Source of the DNA: CAMDPA01 sp964574325
GTDB lineage: Bacteria; Pseudomonadota; Alphaproteobacteria; Rhizobiales; Hyphomicrobiaceae
Direction of reading: 5' to 3'
DNA length: 64,000 bases
Assembly (NCBI GenBank): GCA_964574325.1
Contig: CAZNMY010000005.1
Span: 1 to 64,000 of the forward strand
Part shown: positions 45,186 through 54,238 of the stretch, piece by piece
Layout of the letters: each line of letters starts with the position of its first letter
How positions within the stretch are numbered: the stretch's first letter is position 1
Position numbers and translations under genes: made by a program
The notes under the pieces: generated by a model
Told to the model about the DNA's origin: nothing
Databases searched by the model: none
What the model saw: the letters and a program-made list of their open reading frames with translations, nothing else

Positions 45186-48100
45186 GTCAATGACCCCTCT
45201 TGAATGGCTGACTGTTCAAGATTGCCACCCCTCCCCCGCTCCAGTGCCTTCTCGGCCGGACAGGTGAGCCTCCACGAGAAGCCAGCCGGATCGAAGGCAA
45301 TGTCTACCGCGCCGTAGACAGACATCTTCACCAGGGAGTTTATGACCGTGCTGCCGAAGCCCTTGCGCGTCGGCGGCTTCACGGGCGGACCACCGCGCTC
45401 CACCCAGGCGAACAGAAAATCCTCGCCGTCGAGGCGCCACGTGACATCGACGCAACCGACGTCGTTCGACAGGGCGCCGTACTTGCCGGCGTTGGTGGCG
45501 AGTTCGTGCAGCGCGAGGCCGATGGCCTGCGCGGCGGCCGGCGCGAAGCGCATCGGCGTCCCGCCGATCGAGATGCGCGTGCCGATCAGATCCTTGAACA
45601 GCGCAAGCTGGGCGCGGGCGAGATCCTCGATGCCGACACCGGTCCAGGCATTGTTGACGAGCAGGTCCTGATTGGCGGAGAGCGCCTGGATGCGCTCGCC
45701 GAAGCGCGTGACGAAGTCGGTCGGGTTCGTCGACGCGGTCTGCCGCGCGACCGACTGCACGAGACCCAGCATGTTCTTGGCGCGGTGATTGACCTCTTTC
45801 ATGAGCAGGCCGATCTGCTCCTCGCGGCTTTTCCGCTCGGTGATGTCGACGGTGGCGCCAACGAAGCGCAGCAGGCTGCCGTCGGGGCCTCGCTCGGCGC
45901 GTCCGCGGTCCCACACCCAGACCCAGTGACCATCCTTGTGGCGGATGCGGTACTCCAAAGCGTAGGTGCCGTCGGCGCCGATGAACTTGTCGGGCAGTTG
46001 GGCCTCGATCTCCTTGCGGTCGTCGGGCTGCCACAGCGAGAACCAGGCCGCGCTGGTGGGCTCGAGTTCGTCGGGCCGCCAGCCCGTGAGGCGCGTGAGG
46101 CCGTTGCTGCGCCACAGCCGGTTGGCGCGCACGTCCCAGTCGTAGACGAGGCCGGAGGCCGCCTCCTCGGCGGCTGTGAAACGCTCCTCGCGCAGGCGCA
46201 CGGCCTCGGCGGCGGCGTTGCGCTCGATGTGTCGGGCGGCAATTCCCGCGCACAGATCGAGCAGTCGCAGCTCGCGCTCGCTCGGCCGGTGCGGCACGTT
46301 CCAGTACAGCGTGAACATCGCAGAGACCTCGCCGCTGCTGTCGAGCAGCGGTGTCGATACGGCGCCGTGCACTTTGAACGGCGCTGCCGCTTCCGCGAAC
46401 CGGCAGTAGAGCGAATCGCGCGTCACGTCCTCGACGATGACGCGTCGCTTCTCGGCCATGGCGGTGACGCAGGTCGTGAATCCGTCAGGGCCGACGTCGG
46501 CGAAGCGGGCGGCCTTCTCCTCGTCGAAGCCGAGCAGGTCGACCAACGTCAGCGTGCCGTCCGGCTCGCGCAGCTGCGCACTGCCGGTGTTCACGCCGGC
46601 AAGGTGGGATGCGACGCGCAGTGTCTCGCGCAGGACGTTGCGTACATCCGGCAGCTCGGCCAGCGCGAGACCGAGGGCGTGCACGCGCCTGAGGTCTTCG
46701 ACCTCGACGCCGAGGCGCCGCTCACTTGCTGCCAGATCGCGCTGCAGGCGGGCCCGCTCCATGGCCGTCGCGACGTGATCGCAGATGGTCTGGATGGTCT
46801 GTATCTCCCCCTTGCGGAAGTGCGAAAGTCTGCCAGAGACGAATGCGACGGTGCCGAAGAGCTGACCTTCGGCGACGAGCGGGAACCCCGCGTAGCGCGT
46901 GAATCCAGCTCCGCGCAGAGGCTCGCTGCCTGGCGCATCGCTGTGTTGCAGGTCTTCGATGACCAGCTTCTGCTTCGTCTGCGCCACGCGTCCGCACAGG
47001 TGTTCTCCAAGGCGCACCATGTCGAACTGGCGGCGGTCGTCTTCGCCGATGCCGTGCGCCAAGGCGAGCGCGAGCAATCCCGGCTCCTTCGCCGGCCGGT
47101 AGTGGAAGATCGATTCTGCGCCGAGCATCTCCGCAATGTCGACGAAGATGCGTTCGATGACTTCGCGCTCGTTACCGTCGGTCAGCAGCAGCGACTGCGA
47201 CGAGCTGGCCAGCAGATCGAGCTGATGATTGCGTTGCTCGATGATAGCCCGGCTCGCTTCGAGGTCAGCCTGGATCGCGCGATTTTCGAACTCGCGCTTG
47301 AGCAGGCGGGCAATACCTTGCAGCGTGAGCAGGTCGCGGCTGGTCCAGGCGCGCGGCTTGCTGTCGGCGACGCACAGGGACGCGATCACGGTGCCGTCGC
47401 GGTCGTGCACGGGCGTGCCGAGATATGCGACGAACCCCTCCTTGCAGGCGCCGATCCCGGACACGAGCGGATTGTACTCGGCGTCCTGGATCACGACCGG
47501 GGCCTCGCCGTCGATGACCCAGCGGCAGTAGGAGGACCACAGCGGGCTCTGCCGGGCGCTGCGCAACGGTTCGGACAGGCCGTAATCGCTGACGAAGAAT
47601 TGCCGCTCCTGGTCGATGACGGTCAACAGCGAGAATGGCGTCTGCAGCACACCGGCGGCGAGCCGCGTGACCTGGTCGAAGATGCGCTCGGGCGCGGCAT
47701 CGAGCAGGCCGGCGGTTTGCAGAGCCGCGCGCCGCTGCCCGGCGGTGGCCGACTGTTCTCGAACGCTGCGGGTCTCGGCGAGCGGCTGCAGCTCGGCCGG
47801 CGCCTCCGCGGACAGGGCATCGCGGATCGCGGCGATGCGTTGCTCGGCCTCCTTGCCGGCAGTGATGTCCTGGGCCGTGCCGACGAGCCGGACGGCCGTG
47901 CCGCCCTCGAACGTCGCGTCGCCATCCGACCAGACCCACCGTATCGTGTTGTCGTCGAGCGAAACGACGCGGTACTCCGCCTCGAACCGGCCGGAGCCAG
48001 CAGGATCGAGTGCACGAGCGACCGCTTCGTGCACACGCTCGAGGTCGTCGGGGTGGATGCCCGCCTCGAATATCGCGATGCCGAAAGAGGCGGTTTCGGG

Positions 48101-51025
48101 CACGCCCCACAGTTTGTGGATCAACGCGTCGCACTTCGTGTGCCCGGTGCGCGGGTCGTAGTCGTAGACGCCGAGCCGGCCGGCGCGCAGCGCGGCGGCA
48201 AGTCGCTCCTCGCTCTCGCGCAGCGCATGCTCGGCCCGCTTGCGCTCCGTGACCTCCTCGGCGACCACGTTGATGCCGACGACCTCGCCCACGTCGTTCT
48301 CGAGCGGCACCCATTGTTCGACCCAGTACCGGAGGACACCCGGTTGGGCCGGTGTCACGCCAGAAAGCTCGAAGTCGAGCACCGGCTTGCCGGTGTCGAG
48401 CACCTGCGCTGCCAGCCTTTCGGCGGCGTCGGCGAGATCGGGAAGAATCTCACGCACGGTCTTGCCGATGTGGTCGGCGGCCGGAATGCCGTTGATCTCG
48501 GCCAGGTGCTCATTGATGCGAACGAAGCGCAGATTGCGATCGAGCATGCACAGCCCGACGTGCGCGGTGTCGTAGATCGAGGCGATCTCGGCCGCCTGCT
48601 CACGCGCGCGGCGCTCGCTCTCGCTCAAGGCAATTTCGACGTTCTTGCGATCCGTAGTGTCGAGTGCAATGTGCAGCGCCGTCAGCGGCCCCCCCGTCGC
48701 GTCCCGCGTGAGTACGGTGCCGTGGCCTGAGACCCAGCGGACGGAGCCATCGCTCCTCACGATGCGGTATTCGGCCGAAAACGAGTCATGCTGGCGTGCG
48801 AGGCGGTGATACTCTGCCAGCAAATGTCGATCGTTCGGGTGCATGCGGCGGTAGAGTTCGTCGTCCTCGCCGCCGATTCGTCCCTGCTCGTGCTCGATGT
48901 CGAACAGGGCCATAGCCTCTTGGGTCCAACGGCGCGTTCCTCGGCCGAAGTCGGTCTGCCAGGCGCCGAGCCTGCCGACCTGCATGGCCAGCCGGTAGAG
49001 GTATGCGCTTTCCCGCGCGGCGTCCTCAGCCTCCTTGCGCTTGGTGATATCCTGGGCGGTTCCGATGATCTGCTTAACGCCGCCGTCCGGCTTCCGCTGG
49101 TAGACGGTGTCGCGGCTCATCAGCCACCGCCAGCTTCCGTCGATGTGCCGCAACCTGTACTCGATCTCGAACGGCCCCGCGTGCGAGGCCGCCGAGATTG
49201 TTGCATGGTGCTCGGCGATGCGGCTGAGGTCGTCGGAGTGGACCAACTCGGCAAGCACGCGGTCGCCGCGCCTTGCGATCTCCGTCGGCGAGTAGCCGAG
49301 CAAGGGTCCGATCTGCGGCCCGATGTATACATTACGGCGCTCGTCGAGATCATAGATATAGAGCAGCATCGGTGCCGTATCGACGAGGCCCTGCGAGAAG
49401 CGCTTGGCATGGGCGAGCGCGGTTTCAGCCCGTTGCCTCTGCAGACCGGCCTCCACCAAGGCCTCGCCGACCACGTTCGCCTCGCGCATCATGGTCGGGA
49501 TGAACGACGCGGACTGTCCGCCGCCGATGGCGGCGGCTGTCGCGACCAATTGTCGTGACGGCGAAGCGAGCAAGCGGCCAGCGACCCAGGCCAGGCCGAA
49601 TGAGATGGAGAGCGCGGCCGCGATCAGCGCGGCGATGATCTGCTGAGCGGTGCTGAGCGGCGCCTCCAGCGTGGCTCGCGGCACCCAGACCACCGCCCGC
49701 CAGTCTGTGAGGCTCGAGCGGTGGTAGGCGGACACCGAGGCGCGGCCCTCGAGGTCGACGCTCCTGACGACGCCGGACGAGCCGGTCATGCTGGCGAGGA
49801 AACCGGCCGACGACGATTTACCGTAGAAGTCTTCGTGCCGGAAGGAGCGGGCGACGACCCGCCCGGTGCCGTCCAGAACCGCAGCGAACCAACCTTCTGG
49901 GCGCGAAGTGCCCTGCACGATGTCGCGGAAAGCGACTTCTCGTGGCAAGAAGGCGAGCACGTAACGGATCTCCCCGTCGACAATTACCGGTGCATGGATC
50001 ACGACGCGCGGAGTATCCATGTCGGTCCCGACAACCAAGTCGGGCACTCCGGGTTTACCTGTTTCTAAGGCTTGGCGGTAGAAGTCGACATCGGTGGCGA
50101 GCGGCGGCGGCGTGCCGGGCGGCAAAGAGGTGTTGATCAGCTGTCTGTGTGAGCGATCGACGAGAATGAAGTCGCCGGCCAGGCGTGGCGTCAGGCTTCT
50201 GAGGCGGGCCTCTGCGGCATCCAGCGGCGCGGCCTGCAGCTGCAGTGCGCTGGCTACCAGCTCGGTCGTCTCGATGTAGGATCTCAGCTCGCGATCGACA
50301 GTTGCCGCCGTGAGCTCGGCGTTGCGCGCAACCAGTCTGATCTCATCGATCCGCTGCCGGTCTTTCCAGCTGCTGATGCCATAGGCGCCGAGCAGCACGA
50401 GCGGCATCAGCGCGGCGAGCAGCGCCGCCGAAATAAGTACCGAGAGAGGGTAATCGGCTCGACCGTGCGCGCGACGCACGGCATCGCCGAGTATCAGGAC
50501 CGCCGGTGTCGTTGCGACCAGGCCGAGCGCGTGCGAGCTGACCCAGATCCACAGCACCTCGTCATAGCTGCCCTGCGCATGGCCGCTCCACCGCAAGGCG
50601 GCGGAAACAGGCAGTCCGACGAGGACGGGCACGATCACGCCAGCCACCAACAGGATTGCCAGGTTTTGCGGCTTGTCGAGGCGAACGGCCTCCTTGACCT
50701 TCCGCTCGAGCGACCAGACAAGCAGCAGCGCCTCGGCCACGTTGCCGCTCATGAAGATCGCCGACGTCACTAGGCTGCGTCCTTGCGAGATGTTGCCTAT
50801 GGCGAGGGCCAGGACGGTGCCGACGATGACGGCGTGTCGATCGGCGCCCCGCGTCACCAGCACGAGCCCGGCAGCCACACCGGCGGCTGGCCAGAACAGG
50901 GCGATGCCGTCAGTCTGGAGCCTGAGACCGATCGCGGCGGACGTGAGCACAAATCCGAAGGCAGCCACGCTCCAGAAGGCGGGCGCGGGAAAGCTGTCGA
51001 GCGGCGATCGAGCTGTAAACGCCAT
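45182..51025 (-). CDS. Very large multi-sensor HWE histidine kinase
   Basis: About 1,947 residues from ATG 51025; a TTG at 51130 would add 35 residues. In order: a MASE1-like membrane region (about 10-195), a dCache/CHASE-like extracytoplasmic domain (about 215-450) and a membrane helix (about 455-480). PAS domains follow, ending near 665 (DITKRKEAED), 792, 928 and 1058. Three GAF domains occupy about 1108-1245, 1268-1425 and 1442-1605, then a fifth PAS at about 1615-1732. The kinase has phospho-accepting His near 1747 (EVNHRAKNML), N-box LHELATNAGKYG and the WxE of HWE kinases (FAWVERGG). Eight cytoplasmic sensory modules suggest integration of several signals. The cognate regulator is coupled downstream. 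Confidence 0.93.
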   Translation of the reverse strand: MAFTARSPLDSFPAPAFWSVAAFGFVLTSAAIGLRLQTDGIALFWPAAGVAAGLVLVTRGADRHAVIVGTVLALAIGNISQGRSLVTSAIFMSGNVAEALLLVWSLERKVKEAVRLDKPQNLAILLVAGVIVPVLVGLPVSAALRWSGHAQGSYDEVLWIWVSSHALGLVATTPAVLILGDAVRRAHGRADYPLSVLISAALLAALMPLVLLGAYGISSWKDRQRIDEIRLVARNAELTAATVDRELRSYIETTELVASALQLQAAPLDAAEARLRSLTPRLAGDFILVDRSHRQLINTSLPPGTPPPLATDVDFYRQALETGKPGVPDLVVGTDMDTPRVVIHAPVIVDGEIRYVLAFLPREVAFRDIVQGTSRPEGWFAAVLDGTGRVVARSFRHEDFYGKSSSAGFLASMTGSSGVVRSVDLEGRASVSAYHRSSLTDWRAVVWVPRATLEAPLSTAQQIIAALIAAALSISFGLAWVAGRLLASPSRQLVATAAAIGGGQSASFIPTMMREANVVGEALVEAGLQRQRAETALAHAKRFSQGLVDTAPMLLYIYDLDERRNVYIGPQIGPLLGYSPTEIARRGDRVLAELVHSDDLSRIAEHHATISAASHAGPFEIEYRLRHIDGSWRWLMSRDTVYQRKPDGGVKQIIGTAQDITKRKEAEDAARESAYLYRLAMQVGRLGAWQTDFGRGTRRWTQEAMALFDIEHEQGRIGGEDDELYRRMHPNDRHLLAEYHRLARQHDSFSAEYRIVRSDGSVRWVSGHGTVLTRDATGGPLTALHIALDTTDRKNVEIALSESERRAREQAAEIASIYDTAHVGLCMLDRNLRFVRINEHLAEINGIPAADHIGKTVREILPDLADAAERLAAQVLDTGKPVLDFELSGVTPAQPGVLRYWVEQWVPLENDVGEVVGINVVAEEVTERKRAEHALRESEERLAAALRAGRLGVYDYDPRTGHTKCDALIHKLWGVPETASFGIAIFEAGIHPDDLERVHEAVARALDPAGSGRFEAEYRVVSLDDNTIRWVWSDGDATFEGGTAVRLVGTAQDITAGKEAEQRIAAIRDALSAEAPAELQPLAETRSVREQSATAGQRRAALQTAGLLDAAPERIFDQVTRLAAGVLQTPFSLLTVIDQERQFFVSDYGLSEPLRSARQSPLWSSYCRWVIDGEAPVVIQDAEYNPLVSGIGACKEGFVAYLGTPVHDRDGTVIASLCVADSKPRAWTSRDLLTLQGIARLLKREFENRAIQADLEASRAIIEQRNHQLDLLASSSQSLLLTDGNEREVIERIFVDIAEMLGAESIFHYRPAKEPGLLALALAHGIGEDDRRQFDMVRLGEHLCGRVAQTKQKLVIEDLQHSDAPGSEPLRGAGFTRYAGFPLVAEGQLFGTVAFVSGRLSHFRKGEIQTIQTICDHVATAMERARLQRDLAASERRLGVEVEDLRRVHALGLALAELPDVRNVLRETLRVASHLAGVNTGSAQLREPDGTLTLVDLLGFDEEKAARFADVGPDGFTTCVTAMAEKRRVIVEDVTRDSLYCRFAEAAAPFKVHGAVSTPLLDSSGEVSAMFTLYWNVPHRPSERELRLLDLCAGIAARHIERNAAAEAVRLREERFTAAEEAASGLVYDWDVRANRLWRSNGLTRLTGWRPDELEPTSAAWFSLWQPDDRKEIEAQLPDKFIGADGTYALEYRIRHKDGHWVWVWDRGRAERGPDGSLLRFVGATVDITERKSREEQIGLLMKEVNHRAKNMLGLVQSVARQTASTNPTDFVTRFGERIQALSANQDLLVNNAWTGVGIEDLARAQLALFKDLIGTRISIGGTPMRFAPAAAQAIGLALHELATNAGKYGALSNDVGCVDVTWRLDGEDFLFAWVERGGPPVKPPTRKGFGSTVINSLVKMSVYGAVDIAFDPAGFSWRLTCPAEKALERGRGGNLEQSAIQEGSLT

Positions 51026-51331
51026 GACCCACGTGATGTTTGTTGCTGGCCCGTCGAACGAGCGCCTCGGCGCCGCTTTGAGGCTGGCGGAACGTGTCCA
51101 GTGCCAGCCGATCGGATCGAGGCGAAACAAACCAAACCTAGACGTAAGTCGCTGGCGAGCCGAGACATTTAGTTTTGAGGATTAATCGGAACCAGAAGCG
51201 GGTTCGAACGTTTACCCGGGTTGCGTCTCATGCTGTTCGGCTGCTGTGACCGGCTGCAATTCGCCCGCGCAGCACACCACCGCGCAACATGAGGCCAGCC
51301 GAGATCTGCTCGCAGAATTCCCGCGTGGCCT

Positions 51332-51339
51332 CTTCCGCC
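51332..51339. repeat. Target-site duplication, left copy
   Basis: CTTCCGCC immediately before the left IS end. The identical octamer follows the right end at 54108-54115. Eight bases is the duplication length expected for the IS66 family. Confidence 0.9.
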
Positions 51340-51361
51340 GTAAGCATCCGGTGAGCACCGC
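51340..51361 (+). repeat. IS66 terminal inverted repeat, left
   Basis: Begins GTAAGC, as typical IS66 ends do. It pairs with 54086-54107 through the core TCCGGTGAG and ACCGC. Confidence 0.88.
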
Positions 51362-51366
51362 GGGGA

Positions 51367-51606
51367 CTATGCGGCGCCATCGGTATTGCGTGCGGCGGCG
51401 AGTGCTCGCTCCTCAATGATGATCTGCTTGAGGCATTCGATGCCGTATTCGGTGAATGCCGGGCAGCCGTCCTCGCCGACACCGATGACCCAGAGAGATC
51501 CCTCCTCGGGGTCCATGTTTATGGAGATCTCCCGCAGCCACTCCTCGTCCTCGCCGAGCATCTCGGCGACGTGGGAGATCGTGAAGACGTAGGGGATGCC
51601 GGCCAT
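51367..51606 (-). CDS. IS66-associated passenger ORF
   Basis: A 79-residue acidic protein beginning MAGIPYVFTISHVAEMLGED, with GSLWVIGVGEDGCPAFTEY in the middle. Its start lies two bases after the tnpC stop and its own stop 27 bases inside the left IS end, so it is part of the element. Similar small ORFs accompany tnpC in IS66 copies of rhizobia and relatives, from memory of the family. The function is unknown; the shape suggests a small DNA- or protein-binding accessory. It is intact. Confidence 0.75.
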   Translation of the reverse strand: MAGIPYVFTISHVAEMLGEDEEWLREISINMDPEEGSLWVIGVGEDGCPAFTEYGIECLKQIIIEERALAAARNTDGAA

Positions 51607-51608
51607 GG

Positions 51609-53201
51609 TCAGGCTGCCCGGTCAATCGCAGCGTCGGCAGGCCGCCAGTTCCATGGCAGCAGTTCGTCGAGCAGCGAAGCCGGATGCTCGGCGATCCGCG
51701 CGAGAACGTCGGAGAGCCAGGCCTGCGGGTCGATGTCGTTCATCTTGGCCGTGACGATCAGGCTGTACATGGCGGCGGCGCGCATTCCGCCGCGATCGGA
51801 GCCGGCGAAGAGCCACGACTTTCTTCCAAGGGCGATACCGCGAAGGCCGCGCTCCGCCGCATTGTTCGACAAGCAGACGCGGCCGTCGTCGAGGAAGCGG
51901 GTGAACGCGGTCCAGCGCTTGAGCATGTAGTCCATGGCTTTGGCGAGGTCGTTGCCGCGCGAGAGCTTGGGTCGCTCGACACGCATGAGAGCTTCCAGCT
52001 CGTCGACGAGCGGCCGGCTCAGTTCCTGTCGAACGGCACGTCGTTCGTCGGCGCTCTTGCCGTTGATACCGCGCTCGATCTCGAACAGACGATCCATGCG
52101 CTGTACGATCTCCAGCGCGAGCGGTGAGATCGGTACCGGCACCTTGCCTTCTGCCTTGCGGCGGGCGCTGGCCTCGATATCGGCAGCTGCGAAGAACGGC
52201 CGGCGTGCATGCGCCCAGCAGGCCGCTTCCAGGATCAGGCCCGGCTTGCGATCGACCACATACAGCCGATTGTATCCGCCGTAGGCGTCGGCCTGCAGCA
52301 GCCCGGACCATCGAGTGAGATGCGCCTCCGCATGTGCGCCGCCGCGATCACGCGAGTAATAGAACATTGCCGCAGGCGGAGCGCCGCCGCCGAACGGCCG
52401 ATCATCTCTGACGTAGACCCAACATCTGCCGGTGTGCGTCTTGCCTTTCGCGAGAACGGGCACCGTCGTGTCGTCACCGTGCAAGCGCTGTGCAGCAAAG
52501 ACATGTGCTTCCACGCGACGGAGCAGCGGCTCCAGCACGGCGCAGGCAGCACCGACCTGATCGGCGAGCGTCGACAGGGCGAGCGGCACACCCTCGCGGC
52601 CGTAGCGCTCGGCCTGACGGTTCAACGGCTGGTGCTGCCCGAACTTCTCGAACAGCAGCATGGCGAGCAGGCTCGGGCCGGCCCAGCCACGCGGCGTGAC
52701 GTGAAACGGCGCCGGCGGCTCGCTGATCCTCTCGCAGTCCCGGCACGTCATCTTCTCGCGCACGTGCTGGACGACCTTCCACTGGCGCGGGATCACCTCC
52801 AGCGTCTCGGTGATCGTCTCGCCGAGCTTGCGCAGGCGCGTGCCGCCGCAGCAGTCGCAGGCGGTAGGCGCCGGAATGACGACGCGCTCGCGCGGCAGGT
52901 GATCAGGGAACGGCTGGCGCGACGGACGCTTGCGCGTGAACTGCGCGACGTTCGTCGTCTTGGCGGCGGCGCGTTCGGCGGCGATCTCGTCCTCGGTGGC
53001 GTCGGCTTCAAGCTCTTCGAGCGCCAGCTCCATCTGATCGAGAAGGCGCTCCGTGCGCTCCGAGCGCGGCCCGTAGATCTGCCGCTTGAGCTTGGCGATC
53101 TCCAGGTTCTGGCGCGCGATCGTCGCCGCGTCGTCGGCCAGCTGGGCGCGGGCGAGTGCCAGCTCGGCTCTCAAGGCAGCGATGTCTGGCTGCGAATCCA
53201 T
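51609..53201 (-). CDS. tnpC: IS66-family transposase TnpC
   Basis: A 530-residue DDE transposase. It has an N-terminal leucine-rich coiled coil (LALARAQLADDAATI, KLKRQIYGPRSERTERLL), a zinc-binding segment (CDCCGG and CRDCE), and a catalytic core with DDE residues in LHGDDTTVPV, LQADAYGGYNR and NNAAERGLRGIALG. The final GRKSWLFAGSDRGG is a family hallmark. Length matches full-size TnpC, and no frameshift or stop is seen. It is the last of the three transposition genes, 48 bases after tnpB. Confidence 0.96.
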   Translation of the reverse strand: MDSQPDIAALRAELALARAQLADDAATIARQNLEIAKLKRQIYGPRSERTERLLDQMELALEELEADATEDEIAAERAAAKTTNVAQFTRKRPSRQPFPDHLPRERVVIPAPTACDCCGGTRLRKLGETITETLEVIPRQWKVVQHVREKMTCRDCERISEPPAPFHVTPRGWAGPSLLAMLLFEKFGQHQPLNRQAERYGREGVPLALSTLADQVGAACAVLEPLLRRVEAHVFAAQRLHGDDTTVPVLAKGKTHTGRCWVYVRDDRPFGGGAPPAAMFYYSRDRGGAHAEAHLTRWSGLLQADAYGGYNRLYVVDRKPGLILEAACWAHARRPFFAAADIEASARRKAEGKVPVPISPLALEIVQRMDRLFEIERGINGKSADERRAVRQELSRPLVDELEALMRVERPKLSRGNDLAKAMDYMLKRWTAFTRFLDDGRVCLSNNAAERGLRGIALGRKSWLFAGSDRGGMRAAAMYSLIVTAKMNDIDPQAWLSDVLARIAEHPASLLDELLPWNWRPADAAIDRAA

Positions 53202-53249
53202 GCGCCAATGGAATCACAGGCCGCTGTCCGTTGCTCGCGGAAAGTGTTC

Positions 53250-53630
53250 CTATCCCGCGCGTTCCGGGCGGAATGTGTGAACCGGGTTACGCCAGTCGAT
53301 GCCAGACAGAAGGTAGGCCAGCTGCGCGGCCGAGATCGAGATCGCGTGCTCCTCGGGCGGACGCGGCGACGCGGATGGCACAGGCAGGCTCGGCGGCCAA
53401 ACAAAGCGGCCCCGCTCCAGCCGCTTGGCGTAGAGCGACAGCCCGAGGCCGTCGTGCCAGAGGATCTTGATCAGGTCGCCACGCGCTCCGCGAAACACGA
53501 AGAGGTCGCCGACGAACGGATCACGTCCGAGTGCTTCCTGCACCTGCAGCGCGAGCCCGTTCATGCCGCGACGCATGTCCGTGCGCCCGACCGCGAGCCA
53601 TACCCGCACGTCCGATGGGACCGGGATCAT
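53250..53630 (-). CDS. tnpB: IS66 accessory protein TnpB (Orf2)
   Basis: A 126-residue protein starting MIPVPSDVRVWLAVGRTDMR, the diagnostic IS66 Orf2 pattern. GLALQVQEALGRDPF, LFVFRGARGDLIKILWHDG and LYAKRLERGRFVWP follow. It is required for IS66 transposition with TnpA and TnpC. Its ATG overlaps the tnpA stop (ATGA). The C-terminal tail is Pro-rich and ends VHTFRPERAG. Confidence 0.95.
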   Translation of the reverse strand: MIPVPSDVRVWLAVGRTDMRRGMNGLALQVQEALGRDPFVGDLFVFRGARGDLIKILWHDGLGLSLYAKRLERGRFVWPPSLPVPSASPRPPEEHAISISAAQLAYLLSGIDWRNPVHTFRPERAG

Positions 53631-54022
53631 CGCTTCCTCAGCACGTCGAGCACGCGCTTCAGTGCGCGACCGTCGAAGCTCGAACCGACCCGCACACGGC
53701 AGTCGCCGCCAACCTCGATCTCGATCGTCTCCGATGTTGTCGGCGACGGCGACGTCGCGCCCACGTTCTCCGGCTCTGGCGTGATCGTCACTGGCACCAG
53801 TCCAGATGTGGATGGCGGGCGGCCGAGCAGCTCGCTCGCCTCTCCATACCGGCGCCGCCAGCTGAACACCTGGTTCGCGTTGACATTGTGCTGGCGCGCC
53901 ACGACCGAAACCGACGCACCCGGCACCAATGTCGCCGCCACGATCTCGCGCTTCAGCGCCTCTGGCCAGCGCTTGTTCCGCCGCCGCTCCCGACTTGTGT
54001 CCATAATCGACTTTGTGGACAC
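53627..54022 (-). CDS. tnpA: IS66 accessory protein TnpA (Orf1, helix-turn-helix)
   Basis: A 131-residue protein beginning with GTG. An internal ATG at 54004 starting MDTSRERRRNKRWPEALKRE is the more usual family start. The N-terminal helix-turn-helix is visible (VSVVARQHNVNANQVFSWRR). The C-terminus, GRALKRVLDVLRKR, is typical of Orf1. It presumably binds the IS ends or the promoter. It is the first gene of the element, 85 bases inside the right end. Confidence 0.92.
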   Translation of the reverse strand: MSTKSIMDTSRERRRNKRWPEALKREIVAATLVPGASVSVVARQHNVNANQVFSWRRRYGEASELLGRPPSTSGLVPVTITPEPENVGATSPSPTTSETIEIEVGGDCRVRVGSSFDGRALKRVLDVLRKR

Positions 54023-54085
54023 ATCAACACCCCGCGCTGCCTCGGATCAGCGCGCAGATTCCGCCAACCCGGACATCACAGCAAG

Positions 54086-54107
54086 GCGGTCCTCACCGGA
54101 GGAAGAC
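54086..54107 (-). repeat. IS66 terminal inverted repeat, right
   Basis: Read on the minus strand it begins GTCTTCCTCCGGTGAGGACC. It matches the left end at 17 of 22 positions. Confidence 0.88.
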
Positions 54108-54115
54108 CTTCCGCC
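54108..54115. repeat. Target-site duplication, right copy
   Basis: CTTCCGCC, identical to the octamer at 51332-51339 on the other side of the IS66 element. Confidence 0.9.
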
Positions 54116-54238
54116 GACGAGTGCGCGGGAGTTCACCTCCAAAATGGAATTAGAGGAGGCACTGTTCGTGCACTTGGACCGGCCGAGGCACTGGCCTATC
54201 ACTCGCAGCTGTTAGCGGTCGCAGCTCCGATGGCTGGA

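Larger units (their letters stand above)
51340..54107 (-). mobile_element. Complete IS66-family insertion sequence (2,768 bp)
   Basis: The element is bounded by imperfect terminal inverted repeats (17 of 22 positions match) and by a perfect 8-base duplication, CTTCCGCC. It carries tnpA, tnpB, tnpC and a fourth small ORF, all on the minus strand and all apparently intact. It sits in the intergenic space between the sensor kinase and the galactose operon. No interrupted gene could be reconstructed across the joined flanks, because a TGA occurs in the best minus-strand frame. The clean duplication and intact ORFs suggest a recent and possibly still mobile copy. Confidence 0.95.

Noticed and set aside
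45506..48730. 1,074-codon open frame antisense to the sensor kinase
   Set aside because: The kinase on the other strand has clear PAS, GAF and kinase motifs. The antisense translation is compositionally odd and matches nothing.
51228..51482. Gene interrupted by the IS66 insertion
   Set aside because: Joining the flanks at one CTTCCGCC gives a minus-strand frame ending HSSRTA, but a TGA occurs a few codons upstream of the junction and no start or family pattern is seen. The insertion is called intergenic.
52209..54215. 668-codon plus-strand frame across the IS66 element
   Set aside because: It runs antisense through tnpC, tnpB and tnpA and across the IS boundary, so it cannot be a resident gene.
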